The notes beneath the pieces were generated by a model that did not search any database, was not told the DNA's origin, and saw nothing but the letters and a program-made list of their open reading frames with translations. A stretch of 64,000 nucleotides of DNA, from the NCBI GenBank assembly GCA_018873225.1, contig JAEILZ010000005.1, positions 1,798,001 through 1,862,000 on the forward strand, read 5' to 3'. This document shows, piece after piece, positions 1 to 11,200 of this stretch; position 1 is the stretch's first letter, and each line of letters starts with the position of its first letter. Made by a program: the position numbers and the translations under genes. This DNA comes from [Phialemoniopsis] sp. UDSM-2020 (lineage: Eukaryota; Ascomycota; Sordariomycetes; Thyridiales; Thyridiaceae).

Positions 1-532
1 TGATGTGAATCCTCAGCCAAGAGCTAACTGCTTCTGCTTTCTGCTTTCGCTCAGTGGGCGGTGCCTGGGCCAAAATGCGGTGTGATAACTCGAGCAACTT
101 GGCTCGTTGAACAGGAGGCAAGGTGGTCGGCCAAGGTACCTGGAGTCTGCTCGTTAGCGTATGGGCTCTTGATTTTGTGAGTAACAAGGGAAACTGGATG
201 GGTGAGAACTTGCCTTTTCTAAGTAGCCAGGTCGAAAGAGACGGAATGGAATGTCTCCATCGTAGGTGGTTCGGGAATTGTTATGAGTTCGATACTGAAA
301 ACACTAATATACAACGAGCATCTGCAGTACATAACCAAATCTACACTATTGAGCTCGTCCATATCCAGCTTCCGGTGTGTCCCCAGAATGCTAGTATAAT
401 TTCATACTTCAGCATATACATCTTCGAGATCCCATACAGGGGAACACATACAATACGAGTTATCTTTCGTACACACGTCTCCATATCCAACACCAAACTG
501 AGATAACCCAACGCGTGCCAAATATCACCACA
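1..532. other. Left-edge intergenic stretch
   Basis: No gene recognised on either strand. A 127-codon plus-strand frame at 123-506 has no family resemblance, and its composition does not look coding. The stretch probably holds the 3' flank of the phosphopantetheinyl transferase gene that ends at 533. Confidence 0.4.
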
Positions 533-1250
533 TCACTCCCCACGGTCGACAGAACCCTTCGCCGCAGCGGCAGCAGTATTCAAGCCCCAGCTTCCAGCAT
601 CGAACCCAATACAGACAGCCGTAGCATACTCTCCGTCATGGCTGATGCTCACAAGCGCCTCCTGATCCGGCTCGCCCTCCCCGTCCCGCCCTCTTATGAT
701 CGCAACGGGAGGCGTCCCACCCGCGCTGGGCTCGGCGCCACCTGGGTCTCGCCGCCGCCGCTCTATCTCGATGTCGTGGAAGGTGAGCGTCCGGTGCGGG
801 TGCGCCTTGATGGCCGCTTCCTTGGCCGCGAATCTACATGACGACGGCAAAAATCCAAGTCAGTCCTCCGGTCGGTCATGGCCTACAATCTGTGTGCCGG
901 GCGAGATAGCTCCCAGCCAAGAACTGTGAGTGATAGGAGAAAAGAAAAACATACCGCCCCGCCAGAAACTCGGCAGCCTTCCATAGCGTCTCGTCCCTCG
1001 CCCCTGGTCCCTTTTGCTTTGCGCCCGTCGCCGTCGATTGCCATTGGCGCGAGAGAAGCCAGGCCACAGGCTCCCTCGACTTCGCCCGCTCCCTCTCACG
1101 GACCGTCAGCACCCGCTCGGCAAAGCGCGCGCCTCGCCGCTGGACGGCATCGCCCGAGGTGAGGATGCGATAGATGCGCGAGACCGAGCAGACATCGGTG
1201 CCGACGCTGAGCGGGAGCGGGAAGGGTAGGAGCCGGCGGGTTGAAGTCAT
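533..1250 (-). CDS. PPT2: Mitochondrial holo-[acyl-carrier-protein] synthase (AcpS-type 4'-phosphopantetheinyl transferase)
   Basis: The enzyme moves the 4'-phosphopantetheine arm from CoA to a serine of acyl carrier protein; the fungal PPT2/PptB branch serves the mitochondrial type II fatty-acid and lipoate pathway. The model has two exons, 955-1250 and 533-833, with one 121-bp GTATGT...TAG intron, giving 198 aa. The splice restores the metal-binding motif: GTDVCSV at residues 17-23 carries the first Asp, and the codon split by the intron gives R-FAAKEA at 99-105 with the catalytic Glu at 104. VSISHDGEYA near residue 160 is the third family signature. The start is the ATG at 1250, just before the GTD strand; a longer frame upstream lacks similarity. 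The length fits the short AcpS family rather than the roughly 300-aa Sfp/NpgA type. No clear mitochondrial presequence is visible beyond the basic N-terminal TSTRRLLPF, so the location is inferred from family knowledge. Confidence 0.88.
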
Positions 1251-1412
1251 GACCCTTCGGGACCCGTACCCGTACTCAATAGAGAGTGTGTTATTGGGAT
1301 ATCTTGACGTGTGTTGCCATCTGCACGTCTTGCGCCCACTCGCAGATCGTTGGAGAGCAAGGTGTGATTTGTCGCAGAATGGAATTACATGTATCAATTG
1401 ATTGATCTGCAG

Positions 1413-1445
1413 CTATCGATAAGAGCAATTCTCACTATCGATAAG
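1413..1445. repeat. Two direct copies of CTATCGATAAG containing palindromic TATCGATA
   Basis: The 11-mer CTATCGATAAG occurs at 1413-1423 and again at 1435-1445, exactly 22 bp apart. Each copy holds the self-complementary TATCGATA, so GATA is read on both strands. The pair lies 163-195 bp upstream of the PPT2 start codon, in a plausible promoter. A GATA-factor role is inference. Confidence 0.5.
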
Positions 1446-1932
1446 GCAATTTTACTACGTCATAGGCGATAAAGCTCACCAAGCTGTGATAAAAATTACT
1501 TACACGGCTCCGAGGGAGTTTTCATTGCCAAAGGTAAAAAGGAAAAATGCTCAGGTTGAATTACTACCTAATGCTTCGAGACAAAATCTGTGGCTGATGC
1601 CATGCGTAATCATGCAAACGAGAGGCTCGCAACCTATCAAAATAAAGCGCGCAAAGGGGAGATTCTCACATTGGAAATCGCAGTTATTACCCCTCCCAAC
1701 CGAATCAGTCTCTCTCTCCTCTCTTTTTTCCGGACCAACAAAACACAAGAATATAGCTCATAAAGTGTGTAGTTCCACGGGAAAAGCTTACGGGGAAACT
1801 GAAGGTGTGACACCTTTCCCTCTCGGTCGTATCGTATTTCACAAGATGATTGCCACGGGGCTGACAGCACCCGATGTGCGATGCTGTATGTTGTAGCGCT
1901 TGTCGAGGAAGCAGCAGGCAACGAGGCCCAGT

Positions 1933-3013
1933 TTAGTTCTCGCCGAGAAGGGGAGCGCGCTCCGTGTCGGCGGCGGGCTGCTGTCGTCGGCCAAAGTTGA
2001 CCTCCCGACCCATCCAAGTGGGCACAGCAATGGTGACAGTCAGGATGAAGAGGACGGCCATGATGACGAAGGCAAAGATCCACTGCAGGGCAATAACCTG
2101 CCGCTCAAATTGGGCAACGCCTAGGGCCGCGGACAGAACACTGAGCCAGAAGCCCATCGTGTAATCCTGGTGGGGGATTGGTCAGCTAAGCGATTCCAAA
2201 AGCAGTGATCGTGAATGACAAGTAAGCTCACCTTATACACAACGATGAAGAAGACTCCGTAGACGAGGATGGCCCAGACAAAGATGTTGGCAAAGATGCG
2301 GGCGACGAGCGAGGCCGGGTGGTGCACCATGATGGCTCCATTCCAGTAAATGGCGACAAAGGTCCAGGCGAGGGGGCCAGAGACAGTCGGGGTGTGGATG
2401 AAGCGAGGGTAGGCATTGTGGCGGAAGTAGAGCGAAGACAGGTTGAAGAAGTTGATGATGAGGATGACCTCAGCCCAGGCAAAGTGGGAGCGGACAAAGA
2501 GCATGACAAAAGCGAAATGCAGAAGATTGTTGAAGATGAAGTGGCTGCCGACGGCACAGGCGGCGTTGACATAGTCGGTGTTACCGGAAAAGAGGTGGCC
2601 AATGTAGCCGGCCTGGAGGATGAAGAGAACGACCCTATCAAGAGGAGGATCCGTGTCAGTGCCGGACGGGAAAATTGGTGGGATGTTTCCGGATAGGAGA
2701 GCACACTTACCAGTAGACGTCGGTGATGACGGAGTTCAGGGTGAAGCCGGTCGGGTACAGCCAGTTCTGGTCCCATATGCGGTGGCGGATGGTGAAGCCA
2801 TCATGGGGCTCTTGAAGAACGTAGTAGACGGAGACGACGAGAGACAGCAGCCATGTCAGGATGGAGAGGACCTTGTAGGTGATGATGGCATTGGAGCTAT
2901 GCGACTCCCTCTTGGAGAATGGGTTGACTGGTGATTGCACCACGATGTTAGTACGCTACTACCCAGGAGGGCAAGGGAGGAGGAAGCTGCATACTATTGT
3001 GGAAGCGATCCAT
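1933..3013 (-). CDS. Multi-pass membrane protein resembling the fungal DUF1774 family
   Basis: Four exons (2995-3013, 2711-2927, 2232-2634, 1933-2166) give 290 aa; the introns of 67, 76 and 65 bp have GTATGC, GTAAGT and GTGAGC donors and clean phases. The start ATG at 3013 gives MDRFHN, and the 19-nt first exon joins to INPFSKRESHSS. About eight hydrophobic segments follow, roughly at residues 28-50, 76-100, 105-128, 135-155, 170-190, 193-215, 217-235 and 240-265. The protein ends in a short hydrophilic tail with RAPLLGEN, a leucine-rich end often seen in endomembrane proteins. The overall pattern resembles fungal DUF1774 proteins of unknown function. That family name is recalled rather than searched, so the call is tentative; the membrane topology is plain from the sequence. 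No catalytic motif is visible, so no function is proposed. Confidence 0.75.
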
Positions 3014-5243
3014 GACGGTCTGCTAGAAGAAAGGCGAAACGGAACAATCTGGTGATGTTTTCCCTCTGTTGACAAGAACTCGACTCAAGAATACTGCGTG
3101 GCCAGTGGGTGGTTTATGTTACGCGAAGTAAAGAGAGAGATGTATGTTGCAGGATTTAGTCTGCTGATAGGCAGCAGAGATGGTTTTATTGAAGGCGGTA
3201 GCAACTCGGGCGGCTGCAGGGTGTGGAGGATGGATGGTTTTATTTGAATGTTGGATGTTGTAGGAGAAGGAGGGGGGCTTGTGGTTTGTAGTGGTGGCGG
3301 TTGTGGAGGAGGACAGAAGCAGTGAGGTGGGCAGAGTCAAATAAACGTGTGTGTACTGTAGGTACTCTAGGTACTGTCCGTGGGGAGGTGAATGGCAGGT
3401 CGAGGCTAAGTGGTTCGTGATGGTGTGCAACAAAGTCCGGGGGTGGTGTGTCTAGCCCTTTAACAGCCGCCTGCGAATTCCCTTTTTTTCTCGCTTCGGC
3501 GTCCGAGGGTGAGGGGGGGATCAGGCAACATTCAGGGCAGAGAGGTCTTTGGAAATACTTGAATGTACCGTTGGAAGAAATACAAAAGGCAATCGAGCAT
3601 CATTCGGTCGCGCAGCAAGAAGAAGAGCCTTGCGGGCAACCTCCTACGTCAGCTCCGGGCCAACCTCTCCTGCGCTCTTTCTACGGTTGCTTTACCCTGC
3701 GCACCACGGCCATCGTGACGCCAGTGGCCCATCAGCACATAAAGATACCAGATCGAAAGGAGGAACACCAGCGGCTATTCAAGGTATCTCCCTGTTGGCC
3801 AATCTGACGACGCGGACATGCAGTGCGCGCGGGCCAACTTCTCTTTACGAGGGGGCCAGGTGACCCGAGGGGGGTCAATCACGATCATTCCAGCAACCAG
3901 AGGGGGAGGATCTCACCGATCTCCCTAGCTGGTAGTCCCCAGGCCATCCTTTTTTAAACTCGCCCGCCGTTTTCTCTGTAACTAATTCTCTAGCTCGATG
4001 GCAGGTTCCAAGGTTTCCCATTAGGTCGTGGCTTTGCATTTGTGGCTCGGGGCCTTCTTTGGACTGGGATCATGTTAGTCGGCCGGGAGAGATGACGTCT
4101 GGATTACACGGGGTCCAGTGATGGGTAGCGCAGCTGCTCGATCTTGAAACATTCCCAGCTTCCGACAGACCCAGAGAAGCAGAGCGTCTCGAGGGTCTAG
4201 TACGGAGTAAGACACACAGCAGTCCAGCAAGGTACCACTCTCTCTTTTCCGTGCCTCATGCACACCTCTACACCTCTGACACACCTCTCCCAAGTCGGGC
4301 CAAGGATTCGTAATGCCAAGGCCGTGTCGATTCAATGCAGTGTTTCCGGTCCCATGTGAGGACCCGTGAGGATTGGCCCCTGTGGTGTGTGGCGTTGGCC
4401 GCTCAAGGCCGCTGTTACCGGCTTGTTAGTGGGTACTGGTGGGTTGCTTCTCAGGCTAGCCCAGCACACCCAGACCTGGTTTTGCAGGGTTGCAGGGTTG
4501 CACCTCGCCCGAGAATGCGGGGAGGGGGGTGTGTTTTAGTGCCCTTTCCCTCCCAGTGCGCAGGGGTCTGCCTGCCATTGGTTACTGGTCTCTCGTTATG
4601 ACGACGTCGATTTCGCAAGTCGACATCATATAGTATATCTATCAAAATAGTGATAAGGACTGACTTGTCAATAACGGGGCATCAATGTCTTGTCTGTCCT
4701 GCCTGTGTGGACTTTTATGCACCTTGGACAGGGTCTCCAGACAGCCAAAACCCCTCCTATCGGCAGAATTCCCCCTTCTCCAAATGTACCCAGGTGCTGC
4801 ATCATTGGCCAAGGCACCACTGGCGCCGCGACGCACCTACCGAATCCAGTAAAGGATGCCAGGCGAGCTACATCCTCTCTGCCTACTCGTCTCTTCCCCA
4901 AGCGATCATCCGTAATAACCGCCACCATGCTCGCTCACGGGATCAACTTCACGCACTGATCTACACGAGCCAGGCTGCATTCAGTGGTAAGAACATATAG
5001 CAAGAGTCAGAGGCAGAGTAAGAGAGGTTTGATATTACAAAACAACAAAGCGAAGCCGTGCTAGATAGCCATCAGCTCGTAACAATACTGGTCTAGTCTC
5101 AAGTGGTGGTAGTAGTGTAGAGGGTATCAAGCGATGTAGTAGTGAACAACATCACAAGGGGAAAAAAGCCAGTCGTCCCAATCTCAAGGCCGCCCTCCTA
5201 GTAAGAACATTTTGAGTAATCACCGAATCGTCCCTTCTTCCTT
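3014..5243. other. Intergenic, 2.2 kb, no gene recognised
   Basis: This holds the upstream region of the membrane-protein gene (start 3013) and the 3' flank of the dynein gene (stop 5244). Frames at 3119-3433, 3448-3863, 4335-4601 and 4650-5000 overlap one another on both strands and show no family similarity. Short GTAC/TAGGTAC-type repeats occur near 3353-3378, and a small GGGTTGCA tandem near 4482-4503. Confidence 0.5.
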
Positions 5244-8200
5244 TCACGCCTCCGTCATCAACTGCTCCCCTTCATCTAGCAGATCCGTCACCTTCTTCAG
5301 GTTGCCCACCAGCGTCCTGCCCTGGTCGACCAGCAGCAGTTTCTCTGCATTAGCCGGCAGGCCCAGGTACGTAGGCGGCTCGCGCTCCGGGAGCTTCTGG
5401 ATCCAGCCCATAAAGTCGGGCAGCGCGATACCCGACGGCACCACCAGATCGTCCTTCTTGCTGTCGGGGCTCTGCCCGCCGCCCTCGACGAGCTTGTGCC
5501 CAATGTCGTACGCCGACGGCGTCAGGAAGCTGTCCACCAGCTGTGACAGCCGCTTGAAGTCCCCTTCGTCGTCGATCTTGCCGCCATAAGTCTCTGTCAC
5601 GAGGTAGCGGATCATGTCCCAAGGTATGCTCTGCGGGGCCAGGTTGGTACGGTTCTGTGCAACCGTCTCGACCCAGGTGTCAATGATGAATGCTGAGCAC
5701 TCGTACTGTTTGAAAACCGCGTTAGTGGACTGCGCAGGCTTGTGCTAGTTAAATTGCATGTGCGAGAACTTACATCGCTATCATTGAACTCCCAGAATCC
5801 CTTCCAACCTAGGTTCGGCGCATAACGCAAGCGCTCTTGGACCACAGCGTGCAGGAATGCAAGCAGCAGGTAGAGCCTGGTCCGTTCCACCGGCGGCTTG
5901 GTCGCACGGGTGGAGAGCGACGACATCGAATCCTTCATGTTGGCACGCACACCGGCGGGTTGCTCGTACATCAGCACGCGAGATGCTCTCAGCAGATTGA
6001 CTGGAATCTTGGGGCTCGACTCCATTGACAGGAAGAGTCTGAAATCAGCATTCGGGCTGAGGTTCTCCATGCGCTTCTCGAGTGACTGCAGCCACGTGGG
6101 TGCCAAATGTACGTTCTTGACAAGAACCCAGTTGCCGTTCTGCGCTGCGCTGCTGACGGCTTCGTCGGCGCTGGCGAGACCTTCGTCGGATCCCATGGCA
6201 ATGTTTGTGCACCGGACGCGCATCCGCTCGACCAGGTTGTCGACCTTGTACGAAGCGTCGAAGCCTGGGCTTGAGACGAGCGAGATGGGTCGGGTGGCAG
6301 GCACTTGAGCAACAGTGCCTGCCAAGTCGTCAACAATGTCCAGTAGATCGTCTCCAAACACCTTGCTAACAAAACGCTCTGCTGCGGGAACGAAACGGTC
6401 AAGGCGGAAGAGCTTGACAAGTAGCAGTGATAAGAGAGCCTTGTCATTGTCTTCGGCGTTGTCGTCCCATATCTGAGGCACGCAGTCCTCGGCGAACTCC
6501 TCCGTGAAGAGCTTGTCCCAGGCATCTGAGGAGACATCACTTAGACGCTCCTTGAGGGCGGGTACACGCTGCGCTCTGGCAAAGACCTCGTCTCGAGCAT
6601 TGTTGTCCATGGAAATATCCTTGCCCTCGACCCTCTCGTCCAGGATTACATCAATCAGTGATTTGTCCATCTTGTAAGGCGATGCCTGGGCCAGCAGCAT
6701 GGCCAGAGTGATGCGGTCCTTCTGCAGAAGACCCAGAGCCGTTCTCTTGAACGTCGTGATGAATAAATCCTTGACAATGATGTCCCGACGCAGATTGTGA
6801 TTTGTCTCGTTGGTCAGAGCTGGGTTGCTGTGGAGTACCGAGTGGAAGATGTCCAAGAAGTAGTGGAGCGAGAACTGGTAGAAGTGGTTGAGGTAATGAA
6901 GTTGTTCCAGTACAGCAAACACGGCACTGCAAGCACGCGCAATGATGTTGTACTGTAGTGTGATCTCTTCCACTTCTGCCATGACACCTTCAGTGTTGCT
7001 CATCTTGGCTGAGATTTCTGCTGCCTCGGTCTTGAGTGTCTCGAGTGTCTCGATGACGTTGTCATCGTCCAGGATGTTGCCGCGAGACTCATTAAGAGCC
7101 TGCAGCAGACGTTTCTCGAGCTGTCGCAGGTGCACCTTGAACTCGCCTTGGAGCTTGATGAGGTTCGATCGGCGCTCATCGACATCGGGCCGCTCAGACT
7201 TGAGTACTTCGTTAAGTGACTGGGTCTGCAAGCTGCTCTGGGTGACGGTAAAGTTGACAAATGTCGAACGACTGCAGATATCGGGAGCAAATTGGGCAGA
7301 TGGATCTCGGGTAGATAAGTACAACTTAAAAGCAGGAGAGAAGTCGATTTGCTGCTTGCCGAGCTGGATTAAGACACGGCCACCAGTCTTTTGGTACTCC
7401 TTGTTGAGGACCTGGTTGAGAATGGGGTCCAAATGCTCGGCATCCTGGATCAGGATGGGATTACCGAAACGGAGCGAACTCTCGAGCTGCTTGGTGAAAG
7501 AGTCATCCAGGAAGCTGGTCACCGTCAAGCGACGGTCCTTGCACTCCTTCTGCAAGAACTCCGTGACACGACCAGAGGGGTCGATGATAAGAGGATATCT
7601 GTTGAAGCGCTTGAGAATGATGGCGTTCTCGGTGCACAGATCATCGACAGGCAGTGTATTCTTCTGCCAGCCCAGTCGCTCATCCGCAGTCGAGAGATAC
7701 TCAGTGACAGGGTTGTGTTGCTTGATGTTGATGCCAGAGAGCTGAAGCTGGTGCAACCAGTCGTCCATCATGGATTTGCGGAAAGTCTGGTCATAAAGAC
7801 CACTGTAGGCAAGGAACGCCGCAGCAACGAGAACATCGCCAACAAGGGTGCTGATTTGGGTCTCGAAGGACTTGCTGCCCTCCTCCCAGCGGACTCTCTC
7901 GGAGGAAAGACTGTCGAGCAGCTTGACACTGCGGTCGACCTTGAACTGCACGCGCTCCATCTCCGCCTTGATGGCTTGCGTCTCGCTAATAAGAGCACGG
8001 TATTCCGTCTTATACGTAGCGATACTGTTCTCCAGGGTGCTGATGGTGTTCTCAACAGCCTTGGCAGAAGCCTTGGTCTGAAGGGCTTGTTCCTCGAGCT
8101 TCTCGACCTCGTCGCGGAGAGGACCGACACGGTCGAGGATCTCGGCATAGCTGACTTGAGCCTCAACCCACTGTACAAGGGGGCCACAGGCCTTGGAAGC

Positions 8201-11200
8201 ACGGTTGACTTTCTCGAAAGTGAATTCAGGATTGGCCAAGAATTCGTTTCGCATCTTGACGCGCAGAGACTTGGTCATCTGCTTCTCGTTGTTAAAGTTG
8301 ACGATGCTGGCGATGAAGTCATCGCGACGAACAACGGCCTGGATGGCCTTCCAGTCGTTCACCTTGTGACCAATGAGGGTGCAGACAGAGTCTAGAGCAA
8401 GCTTGACACCCTGTGGAGGCGTGTTCATGGACCGAACCTCAGTAAGGTGCTGACGTTTGATGTTGCTGACACTGGCCTTGGCTTCTTCGACGGCCGGCTC
8501 TGCCTTGGCTAGGTCCTCCAAGACAATCTTCTTGCGGGAGGCTACGTCTGCCTCTTGTTTTTCAAGCGCAGCCTGGATCTCAATCGAGGTAGCCTTGCGC
8601 TGCTCAGCTTCCTGTTGATCGGCAATCATACGCTGCAACTTCTCGTTTGCCTCGGCATCCTTCTTCTCAAGCTGGGTTTTCTTCTCTGCAAGACTGACAC
8701 GGAGATCTCGGACTTTGTCCACGGTATCGCGGAGCTTCTCGAGACCAACGTTCAGATGACGCTGCTGCTCCTCAAGATCCTCACGCTTCTCGTTATACAG
8801 TCGGACGTATTGCGCAACGAAGTCCAAGAAATGCCTGGGCGTAAGGAATGTGACCTTTCCTTGCTGCTTGAGCAGCTTCGTATTGAACCGGTGGAGGGAG
8901 TAATGGATATAGACCATCGAGTTGACAACTGCCTCTCGGTGAGAGGGAGGCAAGCTAAGGGCGCGATATGCCACTGGGATGGTATCGGGTGCAAGGAAGT
9001 TCGGGCGGTCAAGATCGACCGAGTGCGTAAGCTCGTGTGCGACCTGGAACAGAGCCTGGTCCGACCAGTCACCGAACCAGTTGAGAACACAACGGTTGAA
9101 CAAGGCAGGACTGGTGGCCGCCTTGGAAGACAGACCGTCCTCTGGAGGGTTCATGGTGAAGACAACGTGTAGGTTCTTTACAATTTGGCCGGTGAACCAC
9201 TTGTAGAGCTCCTCTTGAGAGTCGAGGAGCAGGCCCTGCCGTTGAGCTCCCTCCTTGCAAGCGGTCATCAACGCGGCAAAGTCGTCTCCCTCGAACAGAC
9301 CGGGCACCTCTGCGTTGGCTAGTAGGGTATTCATGCGCTCGAGGAAACCCGAGTCCAGCACATTGGCCTCGTCCATGATAAAACAGATCTTCTCGCCCTT
9401 GCAGCCACAGCGGCGGAGTACCTCTCTGAGGTCTTCATCAAAGTCTTCGCCAGAGTACTTGCCGTGCACCTTGATTTGGAAGACACTGAGACCGTTCATC
9501 CAGGCAACAAACCTGGAAAGAGTTGTCTTGCCACTACCACTCACACCAATCAGAATGAGATGGCCTTGCGGTTGTCTGAAGACACGATCAATGCGCAAGA
9601 CATGCTCGAGAACCTCGTTGAATAAGATGAGGGGCACATCGACTTCTTCCTCACAGAAAGTCTTGAGTCGCGCCTTGACGAATTCACGAAGCTGCTCACG
9701 GTCGACCGGCACGTAGTTCTTGGAGAGCCAGTTGGAGAAGAGGATGGGCCCGCCGAGGGCCTTGTCCTCCTCAATGTTGGGGAAGAATTCAAAAGCAATT
9801 CTCCGCACGGCATCATCGGTCCACTTGCGTTCATCTTCGGCGACCAACCTATCCTGGAACAGACGAAGAGCCTCGTGAGCCCATATACGGACCAGTCCCT
9901 CGATGGTGAGCGTCTCTAGCGGCCGAATTGCTTCATAAATACCACGTGCCCACCTCGTCAATTCACGAGGACTGTAGACGTAGTGTGGCTGGATCTTGGG
10001 TGTGAAGCGTTGCTGCGACTCAAGGAAGAACTTGACCATGGCCTGGGTAAGTGCATCCGCATAGCCACGGAGGGCCGGGATGATCTTGAGAACAGCGGTA
10101 TTGAAAGTGCCGTAGATCTGATTGAGAGACTGCTCGCCAGGGTAATCGACCATGATGAGCGGTGCATGACGCAGGAAGCGAGCCCCCATTGGCGTACGGC
10201 CAGCATCAGTCGGAGGGTTACAAGCACCAACAAACTGAATCCGATCGAGGGTGACCCATGATTTGTCAGAGGTCCTCCAGAAACCGTTGTGTTCGACGAG
10301 CTGGCGGAGGAAGGAAATAGCTCGCTGTGTCCCGTACTTATCTGGCGCGGGCAAGTTGATCTCATCGCAGAAAATGACAAGCCACCGGCCAATCTGCGTG
10401 GGCGAAAGCATGACGCCATTGAGTGTCTTTTTGTACTCGCAGTATTGCTCAAAGGTCTTGATGAGCAGATCAGGGGTGGTGGCACTGGAAAAGTTGAGGC
10501 CGACGACCTCCATATTGGGCAGTTTGCGCAATGCGCTGAAGAGCGTCATTGTTTTACCAGATCCAGGAGGACCGCAGAGGAGGAGTGGCTTGTGCTCAGC
10601 GAGCCACGAGTACAGCACGTCCTCATGACGGACAGTGTCAAGAGTAGGAATAACCACGTCTGTCTGGGTGATCGAGTGGGTGTTGACCTCGATAGTCGGG
10701 ACTTGGGCTTGCCAGGGAACCCATTCAGCCTTGGGTAGCGAGACGTCAAAGTCGATGAGAGAGCTTGTGCCATCCAAGGGCGGAGACCCAAAGGAGGCAA
10801 GGCCAACGACGTTGTCTCCAAATGATTTGCGATCTCTCAGAGGGCAGTCTCCGGTCAAAGCCCAGACCAATGCGAGCAGCAATTTCTTGGAGACATAAGC
10901 CTCTACCTGCTCAGGATCGAGTGGGAAGTCGATGTGTTGCGAGTTGTACTCGATAATGTCACGAACCGCCTTGTTGAGCAAGGAGAACAAGGTGTTCAAG
11001 ACGCGTGCAACAGTGAACTCCATGATGTGTTCGTACCCTTCTGCTTGCTTAAGAGCTTCCAAGATTAAGTTGTCGGTGGTAAGGAAGGCCCTGAGCAGCT
11101 CGCCAGCCTGGGTTTGGACGGCAAGCGCCTTTGCGGAGCTTTGTCCTGTAGCCACAGCATCTTCATCGAGGTCCTCGAAGGCGACAGTCTGCAACGTGCC

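Noticed and set aside
123..506. 127-codon plus-strand frame near the left edge
   Set aside because: Random-looking translation, AT-rich composition and no similarity to any family I know.
7391..8395. 334-codon plus-strand frame opposite the dynein gene (also 6942-7745)
   Set aside because: It lies fully antisense to conserved dynein coding sequence. Leucine/valine-rich antisense frames of this kind arise from the codon bias of the real gene.
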